From contig CP084617.1 in the NCBI GenBank assembly GCA_025917655.1, positions 434,001-498,000 of the forward strand: a stretch of DNA of 64,000 nucleotides. The letters run 5' to 3'. Both the position numbers and the translations under genes were made by a program. The DNA is from Chlorella sorokiniana (taxonomy: Eukaryota > Chlorophyta > Trebouxiophyceae > Chlorellales > Chlorellaceae). Below the pieces are notes generated by a model. It was not told the DNA's origin. It made no database searches and saw only the letters and a program-made list of their open reading frames with translations. Each line of letters begins with the position of its first letter. Position 1 is the first letter of the stretch. This document shows, piece after piece, positions 1-10,694 of this stretch.

Positions 1-223
1 TGTGCTGCTCTGTAAGGCATGACATCATAGTTGTAGACCTGCATTGTGTGCTTTGTGAGCAGCTCCGACCGCTGGGAAGGCGCTGGTGGTTGAGGCGTAG
101 CGCTGGAGGTCTCGGGCTCCCCGCTACAGTTAAGACATTATTGTAGTATTGAGAGACATTCCAATCAGCTGGATGCGGCTTTAATCAGCCTTCGGGTCAC
201 CACTGCGGAGGAGCGACGCTCAG
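1..223. other. 5' flank of the SAMHD1-like gene
   Basis: Lower G+C than the coding part. It should contain the promoter and 5' UTR; no distinct motif seen. Confidence 0.4.
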
Positions 224-3200
224 ATGAGGCGGAAAAGGAGTTGGGAATCCAAAAATGGAGAGACTACGCTGTGCCAGGTGAGCCCGAGCTTGTCCCCAGA
301 AATGTATATGCTTCGCCGCCGCGCTTTGCCCTCGGCCGCCAGCGCCGCCAGTCCCTGCCGCGCCCCCGTCACCGCCCCCCACGGCGCAGGCGACTATGTG
401 CGCCTTAGCGCGACGGCTGTGGCGATCGTCGACACGCCAGTGTTCCAGCGGCTGCGCTTCCTGAAGCAGCTGGGCATGACGGAATACGTCTACCCAGGGG
501 CAACGCACACGCGCTTCGCGCACTCGCTCGGCGTCGCCCACCGCGCCAAGGTGCGGCCGAGCGCCCCGCCACGGCGGCCCTTGCTGCTGCGCCGGGAACG
601 CGCACACCTTGCACGGCCTTGACGCCCCCTCTAAGGGCTGGCCCGGGTGGTGTGGTCGGGCTGGCCGACCAGTGAGGGGTGTGTGTGCACTGCAGGAGTT
701 TGCGCTGCGGCTTGCGGCCAAGCAGCCCGAGCTGGAGCTCACCGACTCGGATCTGCTGGTGCTGGAGGTGGCGGGTGCGCCCCGCCGCCCCCAGCCACAG
801 CCGGCAGTGCTGGCAGCGCCGGGGAAGCAGTGGGAGCCCAGCTTCCAGCCGACAGCACGCCTGCGGGGAGCCTGCTCCCTTGCCGTACCGCGCAGCTGCC
901 GCAGCCCCTGCTGCACTCAGAGTCCGCTGCTGCGAGCCCGCTCTGCGTGGGCCAGGGAGGCCAGCCAGCCCTGCCAGTGACTCTTGCGCTGTTCTCTCCT
1001 GCTTTTTCGGTGCAGGTTTGTGTCACGACCTGGGCCATGGGCCGTTCTCCCACAGCTTCCAAACCGAGCTGGTGCCCAAGCTGCTGCCGCCCGGCGAGCG
1101 CTGGTGCGGCCAGGAGTGGGCCGGCCCCTCCGCCTCGCCTGGACCTGCAGCTCCGAGAACAGGCAGCCTCCTGCGTCAGGAGGCTGACGGCGCGAATGCT
1201 GTCCAGCAGGCCAGCCTGCAGCGGGGCGGCGGCGGCTGCTGTATCATGCGGCTGTGCCCGCCGCTCACGTCTCGCGCTGCATGTGCTGCGCGGCCCCACA
1301 GGGAGCATGAGGAGCAGTCGTGCCGCCTGCTGGACCACATTTGCGAGCAGTACGCAGGGGTGGACCTGACCCCGAGGAGCAGCAGCGAGTGAAGGACCTG
1401 ATGCTCGGCGACAGAGAAGCGGCCCGGGTGGGTGGGTGGGCGCCTTCCTCTCGGCTTGCGAGTGTGAGAATGTGCGCATGCTGCGGTGGCTATGCTCAGT
1501 GACCAAGCTATCTTGTCGCGAGCCCAATCGGCGCGGACTGGTTGGCATGCCAGCCGACGGGCGTGGGGGCGGGAGGCAGTGTCGGCGGAGGGGGCATGGC
1601 GGGGCTCTCAGATCTTCGTGCGTGGTGGCGGCCGCAGCGTGCGGCAGCGGCCGTGCTGCTCAGCCTGTCTGGGGCCCGCTGCCGCAGGCCGACTGGCGCG
1701 GCAAGGAGTGGCAGTTGGACATCGTGGCGAACAAGCGGAATGGTGGGTGCCCTTGATGGCGGCAGTGGGTGCCCTTGACGGCGGCTGTGGGCGCCAGCAG
1801 GCCGCTGCATGCCTGCTTGCTCCAGCAGCCATGCCGCACCTGCTTCCTCAGTCCTTTTCCCTGGAATAGAGGAAAAGTGGTGTGTTTGTCTGTGCTTGGG
1901 GGGGCGCGCGCGCTGCTGACTAGCCTCTGCTCATTTCTCGTCCCGCTCGTCTCTGCGGCCGCCCTTGACGCCCTTTCGTAAGGGTGTGAGCCACGCTTTT
2001 ACACCTCACCAGCCTTATCGTCCTTGGGCAACGCTTCCCGCGCCCTTCAACCCCACCGCACACTTGCATCTACCATACCCACACCCCCCCACCCCCACCC
2101 CAGGCCTGGATGTGGACAAGCTGGACTATCTGCGACGGGACAACCTAGCTGTGGGGAGCTCACCACTTCCGAGTTCTCCGCCCTGTACGAAAACATGCGG
2201 GCAAGCGGGGAGAGGGGGGCCGCTAGGGCAAAGGTAGCAGATAGGCTAGGGTGGATCTTTTGGCACTGCATGCCTCCTTCCGCACTGAGGCTTGACACCC
2301 TGAAGGAACTGGCGGCGGCTGGACGTTGCCCTCTTTGCCTGTCCCACTGACCTGCCCACGCCATGTCTCTGTTGCTGGCTGTGCGTCAGCCCCCTGATGG
2401 AGCTCTCCACCCCTGCCGCCGCTACCGCCCAGCAGGTCGTGGGCGGCGAGGTGTGCTTCCGCCACAGCGTGCGCAGCGCGGTGCAGGACGTCTACTCGGC
2501 ACGGGCGAAGCTGCATGAGGCAAGGCGCTGGCCCTGGATGGCGGCGGCATGCCCAGCAGCAGCTGTCGGCCTGCAGCATGCTGTGTGACGGCAGCCCGTG
2601 CCTACCTGTTGCATGCTAGTCAGGCGGGGGGCATGGCAATGTGTCGGCTGGCCGTCATTAGGACGGAGGCAGAGGCCGGCTGTGTTGCCCGCATGCCAAG
2701 GCATCCAACCTGGCCCCTCCCACCTGCGGTACTTTCTGCGGTACATTGCAGTACGTCTACACGCACCCGGTGGCCAAGGCGGTGGAGTACATGGTGGTTG
2801 ATGCGCTGCTGCTGGTGGCCGAGGAGATCGGCATTCTGGGTAAGCTGCCCGGGCCTGTGTGGTGCCGCAGCGCCGCTCCTGCGGCCAGCGCGGCCTGCTT
2901 GCAGGTGTTGCTGCTCCTTTTGTTGTGCTGGCCAGGCGCGCGCCGCTCAAGGGCCGCCTGGTCCAGCTGCCGCCACGGGCCGCCTTGCCACACTTCACTC
3001 CTGGTGGGGGAATGGGCACACGCATGCACCCAACCCTCTTTGCTGCGCTCTCCCCGCCGCCCTTGTGCTGCTGCAGATGCGCTGCGGGACCCCGAGCGCT
3101 TTGCGCTGCTGGACGACACGATTGTGCGGGACATAGAGCGGTCGCGGAGCCAGGTGGGCGCAGGTCGCTCACGTGTGCTGAGCCCCAGCAACCTGCTGCG

Positions 3201-4922
3201 GAGCGCACCTGCAAGGTCGCAGAATGTTGACCGCAATGCTGGCCCGCCTTTTCGCCCCTTCCTTGCAAACCTTCCTTTGCTGCCGCCCTTGCCGCACCAG
3301 CCCATCACGCGCCCTTCACAAGACCCGCCCATGCTCCAAAGTTTGCCCGCCTCAAACCAACGGCGATGTCCTTTGCCCCCTCCTCACTGCCATGCCGCCG
3401 CAGACCCCCGCCATGCAGCAAGCGCAGGAGCTGTTGCGGCGGCTGCGCCACCGCGACATCTACAAGCACTGCGGCAGCGCCGACGTGCCGCCCGACAGGG
3501 TGCTCTCCTTCCCGGCTGTGACTGAGGAGCAGGTGCTGCAGCACCAGGTGTGAGTTTCAGGGGGCCGGGTGGGTGGGTGGCGGCCCACGCGGCGGCGGTC
3601 TGCCCCGCCTTGCCCTGCTCTTTCCTGCCGTCCGGCAGCTCTGCCCCATTGCCACTGATGCGCTGAGCACGCAAGGTGCCTGGCTGGACGCCCCTCTCCT
3701 ACTCCCCATCCCCACCCATTCACCCACAGGACCCCGCCGCCGCCGTGCGCCTGGCACCCAGCGACATCCGGGTGCACAACCTCAAGATAGACTACACCAC
3801 GCACCACCGCAACCCCATTGAGAGCGTGGTGGGCGGGGATGTGGTGGAGTTTGGGCGGGAGGAGCGTGGAGGAGTGCCTGGAATCAGCGGCGGCGCTGCA
3901 GCGCAGGGCGCCGGCGAGCGCCATCAGGGGCGCCCGCCTGGCGGCCATCCCTGCTGTCACAAAACCCTCCGCCTGCTGCGTCCCGTATCTTTCCTAGTCT
4001 TGAAAATCTCGAGCTTTCACTACTGTTTTTGTTTTTTTCGTTTTCTTCACCGGCCTCAGGGCTTCTACGTGGACGAAGACGACGAGCTGGAGGCGCCGCT
4101 GCGCGTGACGGAGCCGCCCTTTGCCCCCGGCACCTTCATCGTGCGACAGGTCGGCCGCCGTGCGCCACCCACCCCCTCATCTCAGCCAGCAATTTTTTGG
4201 AGTGCTGCCTTGTGTTTGCCCCGGCGTGCCTGGCTACATCAAGGCCCGCAGCGGGGGAGATCAAAGGGCAGCTGGCAGAGCATCGCTAACAGGCAGGATG
4301 CTGCCGCCGCCGCCGCAGGTTCGCGTGTTCTTGGTGCGGCTGTGCGGCACGAGCGAGGAGAAGAAGCGGTACCAGCAGGCAGTGCAGGCATGTGCACACC
4401 TCTGTTCTGCTGCCGCGTCGCCACTGGTGGCTTGCGTCGCTTGCCGCAGCGGCAACCATCCCGCGCAGCGGAGGCGCAAGCTTCTGCCCGCCAGCCTGTC
4501 ACCTTCTGCCACCATGAAGCAACAACTGCTGCTCCTTCCTGCAGGCGGCGTTTGGCCGGTGGAGCCAGCAGGTGCTGGGCGCAGCGGTGGTGGTGAGCCC
4601 ACAGAAGTCGACTGTCACTGCCTCGGGTGAGCGCGCGCTTTCTTTTGATCAAGTGTGCGTGCTTGAGGCTGCGGCTTATGCGGAGCAGTGAATGCTGCTG
4701 TCATGCCAACGGCTCTCTCCCCACCTTGCCGCAGACCGCAAGCGGCCATACCCCAGCGGCAGCCTGCTGGGCGGCAGCGCGCCCAGCGACGGCGCGGCGG
4801 CGATGGCGGCGGCGGCAGCGCCGCTGGATGACGATGAGGTGGTGGCTCTGAGCCAGAGCGGCGCGCAGAGCAAGCCGGCGCCCGAAGAGCCGCCCGCCAA
4901 GAGGGGGCTGCGCTTCTCGTGA
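224..4922 (+). CDS. SAMHD1: SAMHD1/VEN4-like dNTP triphosphohydrolase (multi-exon)
   Basis: Hydrolyses dNTPs to deoxynucleosides plus triphosphate, so it trims the dNTP pool; plants have the same family (VEN4). The HD active site is assembled across exons: His in GATHTRFAHS (exon 224-550), the HD pair in LCHDLGHGPFSH (exon starting 1016), and the third His in EHEEQSC (exon starting 1302). Later exons give VANKRNG and LDVDKLDYLRRD, the usual segment after the HD core, then RSAVQDVY, QYVYTHPVAKAVEYM, DIYKHCG, KIDYTTHHRNPIESV (C-terminal lobe) and RVFLVRLCG. The last exon is a basic/acidic tail ending at 4922. No N-terminal SAM domain is seen, as in plant members. The ATG at 224 opens the first frame, but a short upstream exon cannot be excluded. 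One C seems missing at 1370-1373, between VDLTP and EEQQRVKDL. The 3' end converges on the PDC gene. Confidence 0.9.
1743..1793. repeat. 22-bp tandem repeat in a SAMHD1-like intron
   Basis: Two near-identical copies of a 22-bp unit (GTGGGTGCCCTTGAYGGCGG core) start at 1743 and 1765, with a partial third. They lie in the intron after the exon ending in VANKRNG. Confidence 0.7.
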
Positions 4923-5020
4923 AGGCTGGAGCCGGCCCTGTTTGATGGTCCAGTTTGCTCCCTGCCTGCCCTCCTCTCTTTCCGTCGCTTCTGTGGCACT
5001 CCTACTGATCCTCCTGCTGA

Positions 5021-5025
5021 TTACA
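5021..5025 (-). terminator. TGTAA poly(A) signal for pyruvate decarboxylase
   Basis: TTACA on the + strand reads TGTAA on the - strand about 100 nt past the PDC stop. TGTAA is the usual poly(A) signal of green algae. It leaves the PDC and SAMHD1-like 3' ends within about 100 nt of each other or overlapping. Confidence 0.5.
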
Positions 5026-5121
5026 CCCTTCAAAATGGGCCCTACTGAATTCAATTTATTGCCGCGACGTCGTCACTGCAACGCCTCGACCGCTGTCTGT
5101 TTCTCCAGCAGCCGGCAGGGC

Positions 5122-8100
5122 TCAAGCAATCTGCGGCGGGCGGCTGTTGGCCGCCGACACTCGGGCGCCCCACTCCAGCAGCTCCTTGGAGCAGTCGTCC
5201 CTGCATCGATGGCAGCAGGGGCAGCATTTGCAAGCAATCAAGTGTCGGGGGCCATCAGACAGGGCTGCGAGGCGCTCGAGCTGTGCTGCGTTGCCCTGCA
5301 ACAGCGCTGGACAAGCCTGAGCATGTGGCCAAGCGCGTGCAGCAGGCCCGCCCGCCCGGCCCCTCGCTGCGGCGCGCCTGTGCACGATGCACTCGATGAG
5401 GCAGAGGCTGTCCTCGTGTTCGCCCTGCGCCACCTTCAGCGCCTCTGCCAGCTCAGCCTCGGTACGCACCTGAAGCCAGCGGGAAGCCACGGCGCTTGCA
5501 GGCCGCCGCCGTGCGCCATGCTGGCAAAGCCATGCTGCACGACCGCAGCTGCAGCACGGCCAGCCTGCCCGGCAGCCAGCCGGCGCAGCAGGCAGGGCAG
5601 GCAGGCACCCCGGCATTGCGAGAGCGTCAACCCTGGTTCCGCTCACCCGTGTCGCGAACAGGCGGCCCTCTCCGTTGTGCAGCGCCCGTGCCAGGCCCAC
5701 GTAGTCCCAGTTCTTGATGCGGTTGTACGGCCCGTCGTGGATCTCCACCTGCGCATGTCGTGCATGTCGTGCTGCATGTCGTGCATTGAGGGCTGCCTGC
5801 ACCCCCTCCTGCCTGGCTTGACAAACTGGGCCATGCCAGCGGCGGCAGGTTGTTCTGGGGCAGCGGCACAACAAGAACGGGTGCCAGCGGGGCCGCCCAG
5901 ACGTGGCGCGCAGGTCGGCTGCTCGGGCGCCCGGCAGCCGACCTGGGCGCCCACGGCAGCAGGCCTCAGCGGCGGCGCTCACCTCGATTGTGTATCCCTC
6001 GTTGTTGATGAGGATGATGAGCGGGTTGGTGCCGTAGCGCATCATTGTGGACACCTCCTGCACAGGGCGAGCGGCGAGAAAGATGTGACGGATGGGAAGC
6101 TAGCGAGTAGCTACGATGGGCCTTGGCTCGGGGCCTGCACCCGCCGAACTGCCCCATGCCGTTGACGAATGGAGCAACAGGCTGTGTGCAGCGTGCAAGC
6201 ATGCCCAAGCTTGCCTGGGCGGTCATCTGGAAGCTGCCGTCGCCGATGCACGCCAGAACGCGTCGCCGCGCGTCGCGCGGCCGCCCACCGCCAGGCCCAG
6301 CGTCGCCCCCACGCTCCAGCCGATGCTGCCGTACTGCTGGCTCCACTCGTACCTGCAGTGGGGCGGGCAGTACGTCGGGTCAAAGCCCTGCCACAGAGGG
6401 CTTTGAGTGCTTGGGCAGGGGCTGCCGCAAGGCCAGGGCTGGCCGCCACAGCAGCTGCTTGGGAGCTGCGCGTGCCGGCTATGCCGCGCAGCCCCGCTCA
6501 CTGGCAGCCGTCTGGCAGGCGCAGCTTCTGGCAGTTGAACACCGAGTCCCCTGTCTCTGCCAGCAGCAGGGTGGAGGGCTGCAGCAGGGCCTGGATGTGC
6601 TTGAAGAGGACCTGCAGGAGGAAAGAAAGAAATGCCCGTGTGTATTTGGCAAGGGTGGACAGCATTCAGTTGGCAAGCTCCGGCTCGCTTCGGTAGGTCC
6701 CACAGTGGGGCTTGCCCGTAATCTAAATTGATCTGCGGGCCTGGAATACAATCCCTGCCAGACCGACATGCAAGGGGCAAAGTGCCAATTTCTTTCTGTT
6801 GCCACGCACCTTGGTCTGCAGCGGCGAGCCGGAGGGCGAGGCGGGCACGTCTGGCGGCGCGGTGTAGAGGCGGCGGAAGATGTCGAGGGCGTTGCCGTTG
6901 CGCTTGACGCGGCGGGCCAGCGCCTGAAGGAAGTCCTTCATCTCCACGCACCCAAACACCTGCACAGCACACACGCAGCTTGGTCCAGACGCACCGGCAT
7001 CCTGCAAATGATGGGCAGGCAGCCGGGCAACATAACTTGAAGGCGAGCGGGCACAAGTGCGGCCAACTGACCTGGCCGCCCTTCCCGCCCGCGATCACGA
7101 CGTGGTGCAGTTCGACTCGCAGCATCTTGGCGTCTGCAGCAGCGTCGGAAGGAGGGGGTGAGGGTTCAATGGATGGCATGCCAGTCTTACACAGCATCTG
7201 GCAGGAGTACTTGTTTGGAGCGGCGCAGGCAGCGCCCAGGGCACGTGCCGCCGCCTCGCTGGCTGGCTGCCTTGTATACTCTCCGCGCAATGCACATGCG
7301 CTCAACGGCATGGCCGCCTGCCAGCGCTACGGCGAGGCCAACATTCAGTTGCCTCACCCACAAGGCCCCCGGTGGCGTGGGCTGCCAGCTCACCCGACAC
7401 TCCCAGTGTGTAGCCAACTGAAGCGTAGTCATTGAAGAAGGGTCCCACAAACACCTGGGCATCCGCCGACTCCACCACCTCGGACACACACGGGTCGCTG
7501 ATCTGGCCCCAGTACGTTCCCATGTACTGCTCGTGGCTCTCTGGTACCAAGCTCTTGGCAGCTGCGGGGCAGGGGGTGTGCGGAGTGAGTCGTGGGCAGA
7601 GGCCACCGACGGGGCGGCGTGAACTCCGCAGGGGTCGACATGGCATTGCTGGTGCTGCTTCGCTGGCAAGGATGAGCTCTGCGCCCTCTCGGACATGGCA
7701 GATGTGGGAGTGTGCCAGCTCAGCTTGAGGCTCACCAGCCATGTTTGCAAAGGGAAGCCGCTGGCCTCTACGAGCTGCACAAACTCCTTGCCTGCCCTGG
7801 CCCTGCTTGGCAGTGCACCAGTGGGAACAGCAGAGTGAGTGCAGCTGCCAGCCAAAGCAGCCCACCCCCAGGAGCAACTGCACCAGAGCTTGGTGGCAGG
7901 AAGCGCAGCAGAGTGCAGCCTGGGAGGCTGCCGTGGCAGGGGAGCAGGTGGAAGGCGTCGGGGAGGGCAGCGGGCTCACACTCGGAGCATGGGCCCCGCC
8001 ACCAACACCGGCTTCTGCTTGCCCTCCAGGAAAGCCGCCGCTGCGTCCACCGCCGCCTCCAGGCTGCGTGCGTTGGTGGTCTTGTGGGAGAGGCTGTATG

Positions 8101-9532
8101 GGATGGGGCTCGTGTCGAAGGAGGGGTGGTGCAGCGCTGCAGGAGAGGTGGGGGTGGGTGGGTGGGGGTGGGGGCAACCTCAATGGGTGACGGCATGTGG
8201 CAGCCCGCCGCTGCCAAAGCTCCTGCAGGTTTGGGCGTGCACTGTTCCCTGCCGAGCCATGCATGCATGCCGTCGCCACCCACATGACAGGTTGCAGCAA
8301 ACGCAGATGTAGCAGGGCTTGGAGTGGAACAGCGCGGCCGAGATGGCCCTGTCGATCTCCTCGTGAGCATCGTCCAGGTTGTGGATAACCACCTGAAGAA
8401 CGGGAGGGGGAAGGTGGCACCGCGCTGGCATCGGCAACAGCGGGAGGCGGCGGACGAGCTCCTCGCGCCGCGCGCCTATGGGGGCGCAATGGCCAGCTGG
8501 CCAGCTGCTTCTGCGACGTGTCAAGACCGCGGGTGGCGTGGCAGGCACCCACCTGTTCGCAGGTGACCTGCTTGAAGGCCTCCATCTCTTGCAGGAAGTC
8601 GAACTTCTTGCCCAGGGTGTGGTGGATGAGGCGGTTGGAGGCAAAGTCGTTGGAATTGGGGCCGCCCGTGATGCAAATGACCGGCAGGTTTTCGGCGTAC
8701 GCACCTGCGGGCACGCAGGCACGGAGCGAGCCCAGGTGTATGGCGGCAGCATAGTGTGCACAATAACACCGCGCAGGCAGAATGCCTCCGCCATAACCTC
8801 GTCAGTTGGTCGGTGGCGCCCTGGCACCGAGGCTGCACGGGGCGCAGGCGCCGCAATCCTGCCCGCACCTGCTATGGCATTGATGATGGAGAGGCCGCCC
8901 ACAGTGAACGTCACCACAGCGCAGCCCACGCCTTTGGCTCTCGCGTACCCGTCGGCGGCGTAGCCTGCGGCGGCAGCAGGCGGCAGTGAGGGCATCGCGG
9001 CGGCCTCCCGGCGGAGCCGCCATGAAAGAGGACGGGCGGGTGCAGCATGGGCACATGACGGAGCCTGGTGGGCCACACACACCCGCATTCAGCTCGTTGC
9101 AGCACCACATGCCGCTCAAGCCCTTCTCCTTCTCAAGCTCGTCCAGCAGCTGCGGTGGGGGTGCCGGGAGAGTGGCTTGCAACGCTCAGTGGAGCAGCAT
9201 TGCAAGGCCATCTGGCGAAACCCGCCGGCCCCCGCAGATGCATTCCCGCAGCAGGAGGTGCCTGGGGAATGTCAGGGCTCAGCAGTGATGTTCAGGATGA
9301 ACAACGATCATGCCACTGAAAGCCCAGACTGACAGCACAGCCTGAGAGTGCGGCAGCTGCAGAGAATGCAGCGGCGGCAGGCGGCCACAGTCAGACAGTC
9401 GTTCACCGCCAGGTTGTAGTCGCCAGGCACTGCGAAATAGTTGGAGATGCCAATCTCGGCTAAACGGGATGCAATGTGTTGCCCAAGTGTGCGGGGCTCA
9501 GCCCCCGAGGCTGGACCAGCAGAGCTTGCCAT
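5122..9532 (-). CDS. PDC: pyruvate decarboxylase (multi-exon)
   Basis: Thiamine-diphosphate enzyme that decarboxylates pyruvate to acetaldehyde, the first step of ethanol fermentation. The ATG at 9532 opens an exon with [18 protein letters not shown], the N-terminal Pyr domain. Then come CCNEL (catalytic Glu), [12 protein letters not shown], the substrate segment with the HH pair in [14 protein letters not shown], and the middle domain ([29 protein letters not shown]). The PP domain carries the ThDP/Mg motif starting [10 protein letters not shown] and ending [12 protein letters not shown], then [14 protein letters not shown]. The last exon ends PPQIA at 5122. At least ten exons are visible. 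No targeting peptide stands out, so the cytosol is likely, though the first residues ([10 protein letters not shown]) could be a weak signal. It is divergent from the GT77 gene, about 1.16 kb apart. Confidence 0.95.
5753..5782. repeat. 9-bp repeat (GCATGTCGT) x3 in a PDC intron
   Basis: GCATGTCGT occurs at 5753, 5762 and 5774 with one 3-nt spacer. It lies in the PDC intron, just upstream (gene sense) of the acceptor for the exon that begins VEIHDGPY. Confidence 0.7.
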
Positions 9533-10694
9533 TTTCTCGTTTGAAGTGGATGTATCTATTCTGTGGTTTGCTGAAAACGAATACTGGCTGGGGTTTTAGG
9601 GATTGCAGCAGCTGCACTACAGGGCCTTACAAGGAGAGGTACAGTCACCGGATCTGACATTGAACAATGGCGGTTTGCCTTCATTCAAACTCTACTGGCC
9701 ATGCTGATGGCGATCCGATAGGCTAGGCTGTGTAAAAAGCGCCGACATTGACGAAGCCCAAATCCACTCGGTTGCTCAAAGTCGAGGGGTTCCAGGTCCA
9801 TCCTTCGATAAAATCATAACGTCATGTCTCGACAATTTCGCCAGTGCCTTCAGAGGAGGCAGCGCTGGTCCCACAACGACCGCCGCCAGCGCCATCGCCA
9901 CCGCCTGCCCTCGCATCACTTCCTGCATGGTTGCAGGCAGAAGGTTGCAAGGTTGCGCTTGAGATGAGGTCTTTTGCAAGCTGGGAGCAACCTGTTGCGC
10001 ATCCAGGTCATTGGAAGTTTGGTCACAGGCGCTGCCCAATTGTCAGCTTCAGCCAGTTGGGCACGAGAGCAGGCCCAAGTAGGCACTGAGGCAAGCACCG
10101 GCAGGCTGACTGATGGTTTGATCAGCGGTCCTCACCCCTCACCACACCTCAAACTCCCTTGCACGCCCGAGCAGTCCCCAGGCATACCCTCTGCTTACTG
10201 CATCAGCCGAACTCGGCAGCGCCGACTCCGCTGCAACAGGTCTTCGGCCTACCACGCTTACAGCAGGCAGGAACGAACAACTGAGAGTGGTGTGGAAACC
10301 CAGCATAATGCGGCAGCAGGGTGCGCCCATTTCCAGGCGTGTACTGTGTCGACGTGGCCCCTGACCATGCTACGATTACCGCTAGCCATCATGCCCGGGA
10401 AGCCTGATCTGGTGTGTTCAATTGTTTGATCAAGGCCTGTCAAGGAAGATTAGCAAATGGCAAGTGCTGGGTCAGAGGGGTGATCAGGGAGTTCAGTCAC
10501 CGAGCGATGCCATTCCCGCCTGCGTTGCTGTGCTGCCTGCGGTACATACGAGCCGATGGACTGATTTAAGGTGAAGAACAGGAACTCGGCCAACGTGTTC
10601 ATTACCGCCTGATAGAGCGCACCGACTGTGGTCAGCTGGCAAACCACAGCGTTTGTGCGGCGAGGGGGCTTGTTGTGCCAGCCTTCCTCGCTGT
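9533..10694. other. divergent intergenic region, PDC / GT77
   Basis: About 1.16 kb of lower G+C between two divergent genes. It should hold both promoters; I see no clear TATA box or repeat. It also contains the small candidate reading frame at 9776-9928 on the minus strand and a TTACA (minus-strand TGTAA) at 9627. Confidence 0.5.
9776..9928 (-). CDS. candidate 50-residue single-pass membrane protein
   Basis: An ATG at 9928 opens 50 codons ending at 9776. The middle is a hydrophobic run (AVAMALAAVVVGPALPPL) flanked by charged ends, like a small organelle membrane subunit. A minus-strand TGTAA lies about 150 nt downstream (9627). I do not recognise the family. The length is within chance range for G+C-rich DNA, so this is only a candidate. 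Confidence 0.22.
   Translation of the reverse strand: MQEVMRGQAVAMALAAVVVGPALPPLKALAKLSRHDVMILSKDGPGTPRL

Noticed and set aside
5122-9532. Acetolactate synthase or oxalyl-CoA decarboxylase instead of PDC
   Set aside because: These share the ThDP fold, but the HH pair in LIHHTLG and the YNRIKNWDY segment are specific to pyruvate/indolepyruvate decarboxylases.
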